In this document: positions 33,253-41,684 of the stretch, in pieces
Position numbering within the stretch: position 1 is the first letter of the stretch
Layout of the letters: each line of letters opens with the position of its first letter
Assembly (NCBI RefSeq): GCF_004310665.1
Contig: NZ_SIXF01000001.1
Coordinates: forward strand, 1-64,000
Direction: 5' to 3'
Origin: Pedobacter kyonggii
GTDB taxonomy: Bacteria; Bacteroidota; Bacteroidia; Sphingobacteriales; Sphingobacteriaceae
DNA: 64,000 bases
Program-made: the position numbers and the translations under genes
Notes under the pieces: generated by a model
What the model was told of the DNA's origin: nothing
The model's input: only the letters and a program-made list of their open reading frames with translations
The model's database searches: none

Positions 33253-33684
33253 ATGGTTCAGATCAGAGAAATTTCGGAAAAAGATGCCGAAAGCGTAGCC
33301 ACACTTTCTACACAACTGGGTTACGAAAGTGACATCAAGCAAACATCAGCAAGAATTAAACGCATTAATAACAGTAACGAAAACTGCGCATTTGTTGCTT
33401 TAGTTGATGGCGAAGTAGTAGGCTGGATTCACGGTTTTTATACCCTTCGGTTAGAATCTGATCCATTTATCGAAATTGGAGGCTTAATTGTCGATGAAAA
33501 TTACCTAAACCTAAAAATCGGGAAGCAGTTGATCGAAAATGTAAACATTTGGGCTAAAAAGCATCAAGTAAAAAAACTAAAAGTAAGGTGTAACATCAAA
33601 CGCACCGAAAGCCACAAATTTTACGAGCGGCTTGGCTTTAAAGAAAATAAACGACAGATCGCGCTCGAAATGAATGTAGTTTAA
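33253..33684 (+). CDS. GNAT family N-acetyltransferase
   Basis: A 143-residue acyl-CoA-dependent acetyltransferase. The N-terminal strand VQIREISEKDAESVATLSTQLG, the beta-4/5 region FIEIGGLIVDENYLNLKIGK and the acetyl-CoA loop (here NLKIGKQLIENV rather than the usual R/Q-G-x-G-x-G/A) are visible. KFYERLGFKEN is the standard C-terminal motif. The substrate is unknown. It is followed at once by a TGTCAGATA palindrome that may act as its 3' end. Confidence 0.88.
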   Translation: MVQIREISEKDAESVATLSTQLGYESDIKQTSARIKRINNSNENCAFVALVDGEVVGWIHGFYTLRLESDPFIEIGGLIVDENYLNLKIGKQLIENVNIWAKKHQVKKLKVRCNIKRTESHKFYERLGFKENKRQIALEMNVV

Positions 33685-33695
33685 TTATTTCAATA

Positions 33696-33719
33696 GTGTC
33701 AGATAGAAATATCTGACAC
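33696..33719. repeat. GTGTCAGATA-GAAA-TATCTGACAC palindrome
   Basis: A perfect 10-bp stem with a GAAA loop located 12 nt after the GNAT stop codon. It is of the same word family as 33173-33196. No T-run follows, so it is a repeat or an RNA-stabilising 3' hairpin rather than a classical terminator. Confidence 0.75.
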
Positions 33720-33787
33720 CACAGGCAAGTTAGCCAACCCGCAATTAACAATCACCCCAATTATTACAACCTTCAAACATTTCTGCA

Positions 33788-33819
33788 TTGTAACATTTCA
33801 ATCCTATTCATTAACTTTG
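33788..33819 (+). promoter_or_regulatory. Promoter of lipA with almost no leader
   Basis: TTG at 33788-33790, a 21-nt spacer and TAACTTTG at 33812-33819. The lipA ATG is at 33824, so the mRNA is expected to begin at or within a few bases of the start codon. Confidence 0.65.
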
Positions 33820-33823
33820 TACC

Positions 33824-34717
33824 ATGATTGATTTACCGGTAGTACCTGCTGTAACTGAAGTAAAACGTAAACCAGATTGGTTACGTGTAAAATTACCCGT
33901 TGGTAAAGAATATGCACAAGTTCGCAGTTTAGTAGACACGCACAAGCTCCATACCATCTGCGAAAGCGGAAATTGTCCTAATATGGGCGAATGTTGGGGT
34001 GCAGGCACGGCAACATTCATGATTTTGGGTAATATCTGTACCCGCAGTTGTTCTTTCTGTGCTGTAGCCACAGGCCGCCCTTTAGCAGTTGATGTTGACG
34101 AGCCTAACCGCATTGCCGATTCGGTAAGATTAATGGGCGTTAAACATTGTGTAATTACTTCTGTAGATCGCGATGATTTAAAAGATGGAGGCTCAATCAT
34201 CTGGGCAGAAACCTTACAGGCTATCCGCAGAGAAAGTCCGATTACTACTTTAGAAACCTTAATCCCCGATTTTAAAGGTCAGTGGGATAATTTATACCGC
34301 GTATTGGAAGAAAGACCAGAAGTGGTTTCGCACAATATGGAAACGGTTAAGCGTTTAACCAAACAAGTGCGGATCCAGGCTAAATACGACAGAAGTTTAG
34401 AGGCTTTAAAAAGAATTTCTGAATTTGGTTTAAGAACAAAAACAGGCATTATGCTTGGCTTAGGTGAAACTGAAGAAGATATTTTCGAAGCCATGGACGA
34501 TTTAGTTGCCAATGGTGTACATATCTTAACCTTAGGGCAATACTTACAACCAACACGTAACCACCACCCTGTTGTAGACTGGATCCATCCGGATACTTTC
34601 GCGATGTATAAAGAAGCTGGTTTAGCAAAAGGTTTGAAGTATGTAGAAAGCGGTCCGCTGGTGCGTTCATCTTATCATGCCGAAAAACACCTTTTCCCAA
34701 TTGAAGGAATTGCTTAA
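33824..34717 (+). CDS. lipA: Lipoyl synthase
   Basis: Radical SAM enzyme that inserts two sulfurs into octanoyl-protein to form lipoate. The 297-residue protein has both iron-sulfur sites: auxiliary cluster motif [12 protein letters not shown] (CX4CX5C) and radical SAM motif CTRSCSFC (CX3CX2C). Other LipA blocks are [42 protein letters not shown] and the C-terminal serine region [12 protein letters not shown]. Length is typical. The start is fixed by the usual N-terminal extension and the promoter geometry, which suggests leaderless translation. Confidence 0.97.
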   Translation: MIDLPVVPAVTEVKRKPDWLRVKLPVGKEYAQVRSLVDTHKLHTICESGNCPNMGECWGAGTATFMILGNICTRSCSFCAVATGRPLAVDVDEPNRIADSVRLMGVKHCVITSVDRDDLKDGGSIIWAETLQAIRRESPITTLETLIPDFKGQWDNLYRVLEERPEVVSHNMETVKRLTKQVRIQAKYDRSLEALKRISEFGLRTKTGIMLGLGETEEDIFEAMDDLVANGVHILTLGQYLQPTRNHHPVVDWIHPDTFAMYKEAGLAKGLKYVESGPLVRSSYHAEKHLFPIEGIA

Positions 34718-34830
34718 TTCAGTTATAATAAGAATAGATTAAAATATTTTTAACCGTACTCCTTGGCGGAATGCATTTACAAAACATTTTTTTGCTTTTA
34801 CTGTTCTGTATTGTATCTTAGTAACCAATA

Positions 34831-35382
34831 GTGACTGCATTAAAAAAATTAACCCTAACTGAGCCTGAACTTGTGCAAGCACTGCAATCGAAAGATCCCG
34901 CGGTTCTAAAAACACTGTACAGCATGTATTCGTCAGCGCTTTATGGCGTTATTTCGCGCATTATCACCCATACAGAACTTGCTGAAGATGTACTACAAGA
35001 AACTTTTGTAAAAATCTGGCAATCTGCTGCACACTATGACAATACCAAAGGACGTTTGTTTACGTGGATGATGAACATTGCCCGCAATTTATCAATCGAC
35101 AAACTACGTTCTAAAGACTTTAAGAATTCACTCAAAAACCAAGATATAGAAAATAACGTAAGTTTCGTTGATGAACAAAACAAGGTAACGTTTAATCCTG
35201 ATATTCTTGGAGTTAAGCAACTTGTAGAGAACCTTAAACCGGATCTGCAAGCAGTTCTTGATTTAGTTTATTACAAGGGTTTCACCCATGTGGAAGCCGC
35301 AGAAAAGTTAGATCTGCCATTAGGTACGGTGAAAACCCGGATCCGGTTGGCTATTATTGAATTGAGAAGGAATTTTAATTGA
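34831..35382 (+). CDS. ECF-type RNA polymerase sigma factor
   Basis: A 183-residue sigma-70 family factor of the ECF group. Region 2 is seen in LYGVISRIITHTELAEDVLQ with KGRLFTWMMNIARNLSID, and region 4 in LDLVYYKGFTHVEAAEKLDL followed by PLGTVKTRIRLAI. The start is GTG. It overlaps the next gene by about 4 nt, the arrangement expected for a sigma factor and its anti-sigma factor. The signal it responds to is not evident. Confidence 0.93.
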   Translation: MTALKKLTLTEPELVQALQSKDPAVLKTLYSMYSSALYGVISRIITHTELAEDVLQETFVKIWQSAAHYDNTKGRLFTWMMNIARNLSIDKLRSKDFKNSLKNQDIENNVSFVDEQNKVTFNPDILGVKQLVENLKPDLQAVLDLVYYKGFTHVEAAEKLDLPLGTVKTRIRLAIIELRRNFN

Positions 35383-36242
35383 GCGTGGAAAATTTAAAAG
35401 CATATATCGAATCTGGAGTACTTGAGCTGTACGTTTTAGGTGATTTATCACCTGAAGAAGCGTTGCAGGTTGAGGAAATGGCATCTCAATACCCAGAGGT
35501 AAGAGATGAAATAGCTGCCATTGAGTTAGCTATGGAGCAATATGCTATGCAAAATGCTGTAGAACCATCTGCAGATGTAGAAACAAGATTATTCGAAAAG
35601 TTGGGGTTAAGTGAGGTTGAAGAGAATGTGAATGTTCAACCCGAACCAATTTATACAGAAGAACCAAGAATTATACGTTTAGATGGAAGTGATGCCAAAG
35701 TAAGAACTTTGCGTTATGCCTTAGTTGCTTGTATAGCTTTATTGGTAGTAAGTACGGCGGCATTGTTTATTACGTATAATAAGTTAAATGCCGCGCACGA
35801 CCAAATTGCAAGTTTAAACCTGGATAAGCAAAAATTTGCTGGCCTAGTAAGCAAGTTAGAATTTGAAAACCAGGGTTTGGATAATATGGCCGCAATGGCC
35901 GACAGCAAAGAATGGGCAACCATCAGAATGGCTGGCCAGGCTTTTAGCCCGAGCTCGAAAATGAAAGTTTACTGGAACAAGAAAGATAAAAGTGTGCTGA
36001 TTAACTATGTGGCCATGGATTTACCAAAAACTGATGCAGCACATCAATATCAGTTGTGGGCTTTGGTAAACGGAAAACCGGTAAGTTTAGGCGTATTCGG
36101 CAAAACGGATTCGACCAATAACGAGGCATTGGTAAAAATGCAGGCCATTCAAGAAGCACAGGCTTTTGCAGTAACTATAGAGCCTATGGGTGGAAGTGTT
36201 AATCCAACAATGGATAAATTAACCGTAATGGGTGGTGTTTAA
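35379..36242 (+). CDS. RskA-type anti-sigma factor
   Basis: A 287-residue single-pass membrane protein. The N-terminal domain YIESGVLELYVLGDLSPEEA is the usual sigma-binding zinc-less anti-sigma fold, one transmembrane helix lies near 110-131 (ALVACIALLVVSTAALFI), and the extracytoplasmic RskA-like domain includes KVYWNKKDKSVLI, HQYQLWALVNGKPVSLGVF and AFAVTIEPMGGSVNPT. It is coupled to the sigma gene by overlap; TTG 35379 or GTG 35385 could be the start. By analogy it holds the upstream ECF sigma factor inactive. Confidence 0.9.
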   Translation: MSVENLKAYIESGVLELYVLGDLSPEEALQVEEMASQYPEVRDEIAAIELAMEQYAMQNAVEPSADVETRLFEKLGLSEVEENVNVQPEPIYTEEPRIIRLDGSDAKVRTLRYALVACIALLVVSTAALFITYNKLNAAHDQIASLNLDKQKFAGLVSKLEFENQGLDNMAAMADSKEWATIRMAGQAFSPSSKMKVYWNKKDKSVLINYVAMDLPKTDAAHQYQLWALVNGKPVSLGVFGKTDSTNNEALVKMQAIQEAQAFAVTIEPMGGSVNPTMDKLTVMGGV

Positions 36243-36269
36243 ATAGAAATCATTTAATCAATTATATTA

Positions 36270-36308
36270 AAATCCCGACATCGATAAAATGCCGGGATTT
36301 TTGTTTTA
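36270..36308 (+). terminator. Terminator of the sigma/anti-sigma operon
   Basis: AAATCCCG/CGGGATTT stem followed by TTTTTGTTTT, 28 nt after the stop codon. Confidence 0.9.
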
Positions 36309-36672
36309 TAAGCTCATGGCCGTTATTTCCATTATGGAGAAATCTAATGGCAGGCTAAAACATTCGAATTTTTCCTAAAAAGGCAGTTTAATTTGGCATA
36401 TTCATATAAGAAAACCAACATGTCCACCTCCGTGGGTACTGTAGTCCCTTTATTTGCTTCAATCTTTTTATTGCAAACAAAACGCGACCAGGCAACAGTT
36501 TTAGTCAAATGTTTTTTAAGCAATAAAAAGGATTTCCGCTACGACCGGGTTTAGGAATAATGGGGCTGTGGTTCTTAGTGATTTAACCGTTCTGCAACCC
36601 CCAATAGCCAGACGGCCTGCGCTACTTAAACCTAAGGGACAGAAGCGGGCATCCCGATTTTTCATCGGGATT

Positions 36673-36728
36673 AAGCGGATGGCAGGGCCATCTAGACCCA
36701 AATGTTCTGCAACTGCTTTCCAAAAAAA
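36673..36728 (+). repeat. Dispersed repeat with ATGGCAGG and CTTTCCAAAAAA, copy 1
   Basis: AAGCGGATGGCAGGGCCATC runs on to CAAATGTTCTGC and ACTGCTTTCCAAAAAA. It aligns over about 55 nt with 37057-37111. The similarity seems to extend upstream in weaker form from about 36560. Confidence 0.7.
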
Positions 36729-37056
36729 TATAATTATTAACGTACAGATTTTGTCAGTTAAAGAGAAAAGCAATACTTAAAAAAACATGCAGGGAGAGGT
36801 CTTACGGATGTAGAGCTCTTCGCTGCGGAGATGACGACGTTGCGAATGCCTTGGTTCGCGTCCTCACGAGCTCAAATATAAAATACTAAGATTTGGCTGT
36901 GCATCTCACCTCTTTGCAAGACTACACCAACCCATTGCCTCTCCTAATTAGACGACAAACCTTTTAAGCTATGTTTTGCTCTTTGCAACCTTAAATAGAA
37001 TGAATGCCCGTGCAACTTAAAGCTGACAATAGCGAGCACCGAACGCAGAGAGGTAA

Positions 37057-37111
37057 AGCGAATGGCAGGACTATCGTTGCCTAAATGCTTCTCCATATGC
37101 TTTCCAAAAAA
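37057..37111 (+). repeat. Dispersed repeat with ATGGCAGG and CTTTCCAAAAAA, copy 2
   Basis: AAGCGAATGGCAGGACTATC continues to CTAAATGCTTCTCC and ATGCTTTCCAAAAAA. Same orientation as copy 1. A diverged copy on the opposite strand may lie at about 60290-60360 (TTTTGGAAATCAAGTGCAGA and CTCTCCGTTTCTTCCGATGA). Confidence 0.7.
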
Positions 37112-37171
37112 CAAGGTTTGTATAACTAACGCATAAATTTCCTTCGCTGGAGTGAACGAAATGTAGAAGTT

Positions 37172-37257
37172 CCGGCATTGCGAGAAGGCTTTTCAGCCGA
37201 CCAAGCAATCTTCTAAAGAACCACAGCATTAAGATTGCTTCGTGCCTCGCAATGACG
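37172..37257. repeat. CATTGCGAG...CGCAATGACG intergenic repeat
   Basis: CGGCATTGCGAGAAGGCTTT with CAGCCGACCAAGCAATC is followed by its inverse elements and ends with CTCGCAATGACGG. A shorter related copy lies at 60103-60142 (CGTCATTGCTTCGTCGGCTG with CTTCTCGCAATGACG). Confidence 0.7.
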
Positions 37258-37267
37258 GATTACTATA

Positions 37268-37969
37268 TTAAGATTTCGCTGCGTACTTCACCTCTTCGTA
37301 AGGCTGCACCAAAACCCATCCTTCGCCAAAAAATTCTAATTGGAAAGATTCGCCACTTCCTCTTCCGATAAAAGACCCGAAAGTTAAATTGGTTTTAATG
37401 TTTGGCGTTAAGTTTTCAGACCAGGCTACTGTAGCATTAGGATCGGTATAAACCGCCTGGTTGCCAGTAACCCTTAATAAAATCGGTTCGCCATGTGTGG
37501 TAATGGCAATATAGCCGCTGCCCGATAATTTAACCTGAAATAAACCACCACTCATCATCCCTGCAATGCTTTTTAGCATTTTTATTTCGTTTTTAATATT
37601 TTCTTCTAAAGCCAATACATCATTACCGTTTACAAAAACCGCTTCGTTTTGGAGCTTGATGATCTTTACTTTCTTGCCCTCATCAGCCAGATATAGTTTA
37701 CCTGTTCCTGTGGCATGCATTAGTGAGGTGCCTTCACCAGATATGGCTTTCTTTAACAGACCGCCCAAACCTTTGCTCAATAAGCCTTCTCTTTTAAAAT
37801 CGATATTTCCGATGTAAGCAACCATCGAACCTACTTTTGCCAATATTTTTTGATTTTTTAGATTTACCTCCAGCATGGCAGGTTTCTCTAATTCGAAAAA
37901 ATCGTTTTCATTTGGATTTTCTGCCGATTCCTGAATTAATTCATTCAGCGTGTACTCTTTTTGTGCCAT
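37268..37969 (-). CDS. AIM24 family protein
   Basis: A 233-residue beta-rich protein of the AIM24/TraT-like family (bacterial YhjX/TIGR00266 type). Characteristic stretches are LEVNLKNQKILAKVGSMVAY, GEGTSLMHATGTGKLYLAD, ALEENIKNEIKML, and GGLFQVKLSGSGYIAITTHG. The biochemical role of this family is not established; the yeast namesake is mitochondrial. No signal peptide. It is a single gene in the minus direction after the repeat-rich gap. Confidence 0.88.
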   Translation of the reverse strand: MAQKEYTLNELIQESAENPNENDFFELEKPAMLEVNLKNQKILAKVGSMVAYIGNIDFKREGLLSKGLGGLLKKAISGEGTSLMHATGTGKLYLADEGKKVKIIKLQNEAVFVNGNDVLALEENIKNEIKMLKSIAGMMSGGLFQVKLSGSGYIAITTHGEPILLRVTGNQAVYTDPNATVAWSENLTPNIKTNLTFGSFIGRGSGESFQLEFFGEGWVLVQPYEEVKYAAKS

Positions 37970-38101
37970 AATAATTTTTTCTGTTTTTAAGATATCTGTT
38001 ATTTTAAATATTCCCTTAAACTATAAATTATAAACTAAAAGCATAGTAGAATAATGCCGGTTTTTCTCCACAATTGTGGCTAACTGCACACAACCAAAAA
38101 A

Positions 38102-39598
38102 CTAATTGGATATGAGCACTTTAATTTCTTTAGACACCCTGGTTGCAACCTGAGAGGCGTTAACCACAAAGTGTTGGTGCGCTAAAGCATCGCCTGCTTT
38201 TCCATGAATATAACAAGCTAGAATAGTGGCATCTGTTGCGGTATATTGCTGTGCTACAAAGCCTGCAATAATCCCGGTGAGAATATCGCCCATTCCCCCT
38301 TGCGCCATTGCCGGATTACCATTAGGGTTGATGAGCACCTTACCAGTTGGCAGGCAGATAAAAGTATACTGGTTTTTAAGCACGATAACGATCTTCTGTT
38401 GTTTGGCCTGCTCTTTAGCGGTTTGCACCCTGTCCCACCAGTTATCATGTTTGCCAAATAACCGATCAAACTCCTTCATGTGCGGGGTAAGAATGGTATT
38501 TGCAACAAGTTTATCGATTAGATCAGGTCTTTCGCCCAGAATATTTAAAGCATCTGCATCGATGATCATTGCTTGGTTGGCCATAATCAAGCTTTCGAGC
38601 AGTTTTTCATTTTCTGGTTCTGCACCTAAACCCGGACCAATAGCAATTGCCTGATATTTCTTTGGGTTCTCTATTCGGGTATATTCATCCCTTGGCAGCG
38701 CCATTACTTCAGGTAAGGTGGTGTTTAAGGCGATTAATCCGCTCTGTGGGATACAGGCTGTAGTTAATCCCGCCCCTGTGTGTAAACAGGCCATTGAAGA
38801 CAATAAAGCCGCGCCCATGGTATTGGTATTTCCAGCGATAACCAGTGCGTGGCCGTAAGTACCTTTATGGCTGAACAATTTTCGGGGCTGTAGGATATTT
38901 CCAATATCACTTTCTTCTACCAAATAAAAATCAGTGTCTTGTTTTTGGATAAAAGCCTCATCCAGATCAATATCAACCACCTCATATTTTTCAGTCGCCA
39001 TGGCCGCCTCGGGAAAGAAAAAGTTAATCTTCGGCCGTTGAAAACAAATTGTTTTATAGGCTTTTATACCGTTGTAATCTTTAGGTAACTTGCCTTCAGC
39101 AAAAAAACCGGAGGGTACATCAACTGCATAAACCTTTTTATTCAGCTTGTTAATGGCCAGAACCAGCTGTTCATATTCTCCGCTTAAAGGTTTATTCAAA
39201 CCAGAGCCTAAAATGGCATCGATAATTAAATCGGCTTTCAGATTCTTTAAGTCAGAAACCTGGTTGATGATTGTTTTTTTGCATCTCGTTTCTTCAATCC
39301 GCTGTAGGTTGATGGCAAAATCGTCGCTTTGTTTTTTACTAAAGTTGATGATGTAAACTTTTATATTCTCATATCCATTAGCAATAAGCAAATGGGCAAT
39401 GGCTAATCCATCTCCCCCGTTATTTCCCTTACCACAGCATATAGCCACGCTTTTATTGGTATCGAACTCATCTCTTAAAAAAGTTTGAACAAAAGCCCTC
39501 GCAGCTTTTTCCATCAGATCGATTGATGCTATTGGTTTATTCGCAATCGTAAACTGATCGGCATTACGCATTTGGGCAGAAGTAAGCAATGTTAGCAT
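38102..39598 (-). CDS. nnr: Bifunctional NAD(P)H-hydrate epimerase / ADP-dependent dehydratase
   Basis: Repairs hydrated NAD(P)H. The 498-residue protein joins an N-terminal YjeF_N epimerase domain (GKGNNGGDGLAIAHLL, IIDAILGSGLNKPLSGEYE, VDVPSGF) and a C-terminal carbohydrate-kinase-like dehydratase domain (GHALVIAGNTNTMGAALLSS, IAIGPGLG, IDADALNILGE, TILTPHMKEFDRL, NPNGNPAMAQGGMGDILTGI). The length matches the usual bacterial fusion. It probably stands alone; the ATG directly precedes the first helix. Confidence 0.96.
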   Translation of the reverse strand: MLTLLTSAQMRNADQFTIANKPIASIDLMEKAARAFVQTFLRDEFDTNKSVAICCGKGNNGGDGLAIAHLLIANGYENIKVYIINFSKKQSDDFAINLQRIEETRCKKTIINQVSDLKNLKADLIIDAILGSGLNKPLSGEYEQLVLAINKLNKKVYAVDVPSGFFAEGKLPKDYNGIKAYKTICFQRPKINFFFPEAAMATEKYEVVDIDLDEAFIQKQDTDFYLVEESDIGNILQPRKLFSHKGTYGHALVIAGNTNTMGAALLSSMACLHTGAGLTTACIPQSGLIALNTTLPEVMALPRDEYTRIENPKKYQAIAIGPGLGAEPENEKLLESLIMANQAMIIDADALNILGERPDLIDKLVANTILTPHMKEFDRLFGKHDNWWDRVQTAKEQAKQQKIVIVLKNQYTFICLPTGKVLINPNGNPAMAQGGMGDILTGIIAGFVAQQYTATDATILACYIHGKAGDALAHQHFVVNASQVATRVSKEIKVLISN

Positions 39599-39768
39599 AT
39601 AACTAAGATAAGGTTATACAGCTATAATGCAAAAGAGTAGGATTTTGTTTGGTTCATTGTACTCAAAGGCGCTAGTTTTCCAAAATAATTTAAAATAGTA
39701 TCTTTTAATTTTTATACCTTTTGCCAATCTTTAGCGTTGTCTATTGAATTAAATTAAATCTCAAAACA

Positions 39769-40176
39769 ATGAATCAAAAACCATCGAATGCATTCGTGGC
39801 AGCTGCCTGGCTTGCATTAGGTATCGGAATGATCGGCTTTATTGTAGGCCTGTGGCGTTCTGATATGCTTCTTAATGAAAAAGGATATTATTTTACGGTA
39901 TTGATGTTTGGCCTTTTCGCCGTAATCTCTTTACAAAAAGCTGTTCGCGATAAATTGGAAGGAATTCCGGTTACTGAAATTTATTACGGTATCAGTTGGT
40001 TCTCTACACTATTAACCATCACATTATTGGTAATTGGTTTGTGGAACGCTACTTTGCTGCCCAGCGAAAAAGGATTTTATGCTTTTGCCTTTTTACTCTC
40101 GTTGTTTGGTGCCATTACGGTACAGAAAAATACGAGAGACAGCCAGATTGTGAATAAAAACCGCGATTCGGAATAG
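39769..40176 (+). CDS. YiaA/YiaB-type inner membrane protein
   Basis: A 135-residue membrane protein with four hydrophobic helices (about 10-30, 42-56, 76-96 and 103-118), built as two similar halves. The halves share a GxW-type helix then (L)xxEKGxYxxxxxxxLFxxIxxQKxxRD: compare LLNEKGYYFTVLMFGLFAVI and LLPSEKGFYAFAFLLSLFGA. This duplicated pattern is typical of YiaAB proteins. Function unknown. A terminator follows at 40208. Confidence 0.85.
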   Translation: MNQKPSNAFVAAAWLALGIGMIGFIVGLWRSDMLLNEKGYYFTVLMFGLFAVISLQKAVRDKLEGIPVTEIYYGISWFSTLLTITLLVIGLWNATLLPSEKGFYAFAFLLSLFGAITVQKNTRDSQIVNKNRDSE

Positions 40177-40207
40177 CCAAAACAGCTTATCTTAATGAAT
40201 TTTATTG

Positions 40208-40240
40208 AAACCAATGCTTAGGCGTTGGTTTTTTATTTTT
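40208..40240 (+). terminator. Terminator of the YiaA-type gene
   Basis: AACCAATGC/GCGTTGGTT stem (one G-T pair), 4-nt loop, then TTTTATTTTT. Confidence 0.88.
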
Positions 40241-40370
40241 AACCAAAAACGGAATATATTATCTCCTTAACTAAAAAATAATTACTACTTTAAACATCAG
40301 ATACCGAAGCTAATAGTTTATCATTTTCGAGCAAATAATATAAACCTATTCAATCTTGTAAATCCTGCCA

Positions 40371-41684
40371 ATGGAACAAAAAGATAGCTTAAAAAAAACA
40401 CTTACCCCTTTTATGTTATGGGGGCTTGGTGTAGGATATGTGATTTCGGGGATGTATTTTGGTTGGAATTTAGGCCTCGAAAAAGGTGGTACCTTGGGTA
40501 TGGCCATTGCTACCGTTGCCATTATGGTGATGTATGTTACCTTTAGTTTTAGCTATGCCGAACTGGCCTGTGCCATACCAAAGGCCGGTGGTGTTTTCGA
40601 TTATGCCAATACCGCACTAGGCAAAAACATCGGTTTTATTGCTGGCATTGCCCAAATGGTCGAATTTATATTTGCACCACCTGCCATTGCCTTTGCCATT
40701 GGTGCTTATTTTAATGCCTTCTTTCCGCAGGTACCCATTCTTACCAGTGCAATTGCAGTTTACTTTATCTTTACTGCCCTAAATGTATATGGCATAAAAG
40801 CTGCAGCTTCGTTCGAAGTAATTATTACCATTTTGGCTGTTGGCGAACTGCTATTATTCTCTGGAATTACATTACCTAAATTTCATGCAGAAAACCTGGC
40901 CCATAACAATTTCCCGAATGGCTGGAGCGGTGTTTTTGCTGCCATCCCTTTTGCCATCTGGTTTTTCCTGGGTATTGAAGGCGTTGCAAATGTAGCCGAA
41001 GAAACCAAGAACCCACAGCGCGATATTAGCAAGGGCTTTGGCTGGGGCATATTTACACTGGTTGTTTTATGTGTGCTTGTTTTTATCTCCACCATTGGCA
41101 TTGGAGGTTGGGAAGCCATTGTGTATAAAAATGGAAAATCGGGCGAAACCTCTGATTCGCCTTTACCACTTGCCCTTTCAATGATCACAGGTGATAACCA
41201 CCTGATGTATCATTTACTCATCACAGTTGGGTTATTTGGTCTAGTCGCATCATTTCATGGATTGGTTTTAGCAGCTGGTCGTTCTACTTATGAGATGGGA
41301 CGAGTGAAAAGTATCCCAGCTATCCTTGGAAAAATTTCTCCTAAATTTCAAACACCTGCTAATGCATTAATTGGTAATATGGTGATTGGCATTATCGCAC
41401 TTTTATCAGGGAAAACGGCTGAAATTATTATCATTTCTGTATTTGGCGCATTAACTTTATACATCATTTCTATGATTTCCGTAATGGTACTTAGGAAGAA
41501 CAAACCTGAGATGGCAAGACCTTTCAAAACGCCAATTTATCCGTTATTTCCAATAATTGCCTTAATTATATCCTGCGTTTCTTTCATCGCAATGCTGATT
41601 TATAATCTTAAATTGGGTTTAATTTATTCGGGTATTGTTTTGGCCATATTTCTTCTATATAAAATATTTAAAAAGGCAGATTAA
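40371..41684 (+). CDS. eat: Ethanolamine-type amino acid/amine permease (APC family)
   Basis: A 437-residue transporter with about 12 transmembrane helices. The N-terminus LKKTLTPFMLWGLGVGYVIS with GMYFGWNLGLEKGG closely resembles ethanolamine permeases, and FSYAELACAIPKAGGVFDYA and FFLGIEGVANVAEETKNPQR are standard APC motifs. It likely imports ethanolamine or a related small amine across the inner membrane. Its stop codon overlaps the GS-like start (TAATG), so the two are translationally coupled, which ties transport to gamma-glutamylation. Substrate is by family resemblance, not proven. Confidence 0.85.
   Translation: MEQKDSLKKTLTPFMLWGLGVGYVISGMYFGWNLGLEKGGTLGMAIATVAIMVMYVTFSFSYAELACAIPKAGGVFDYANTALGKNIGFIAGIAQMVEFIFAPPAIAFAIGAYFNAFFPQVPILTSAIAVYFIFTALNVYGIKAAASFEVIITILAVGELLLFSGITLPKFHAENLAHNNFPNGWSGVFAAIPFAIWFFLGIEGVANVAEETKNPQRDISKGFGWGIFTLVVLCVLVFISTIGIGGWEAIVYKNGKSGETSDSPLPLALSMITGDNHLMYHLLITVGLFGLVASFHGLVLAAGRSTYEMGRVKSIPAILGKISPKFQTPANALIGNMVIGIIALLSGKTAEIIIISVFGALTLYIISMISVMVLRKNKPEMARPFKTPIYPLFPIIALIISCVSFIAMLIYNLKLGLIYSGIVLAIFLLYKIFKKAD

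Larger units (their letters stand above)
36309..37267. other. Repeat-rich intergenic region of about 1 kb
   Basis: I see no convincing gene; short frames on both strands near 36516-36780 overlap each other and are not conserved in style. The region holds two imperfect direct copies of a segment with the words ATGGCAGG and TGCTTTCCAAAAAA (36673-36728 and 37057-37111), a hairpin ATCCCGATTTTTCATCGGGAT at 36650-36670, and a CATTGCGAG...CGCAATGACG composite repeat at 37172-37257. Confidence 0.65.

Noticed and set aside
36516-36780. Overlapping 70- and 85-codon frames in the 1-kb gap
   Set aside because: They are on opposite strands of the same repeat-bearing DNA and disappear in the second repeat copy.
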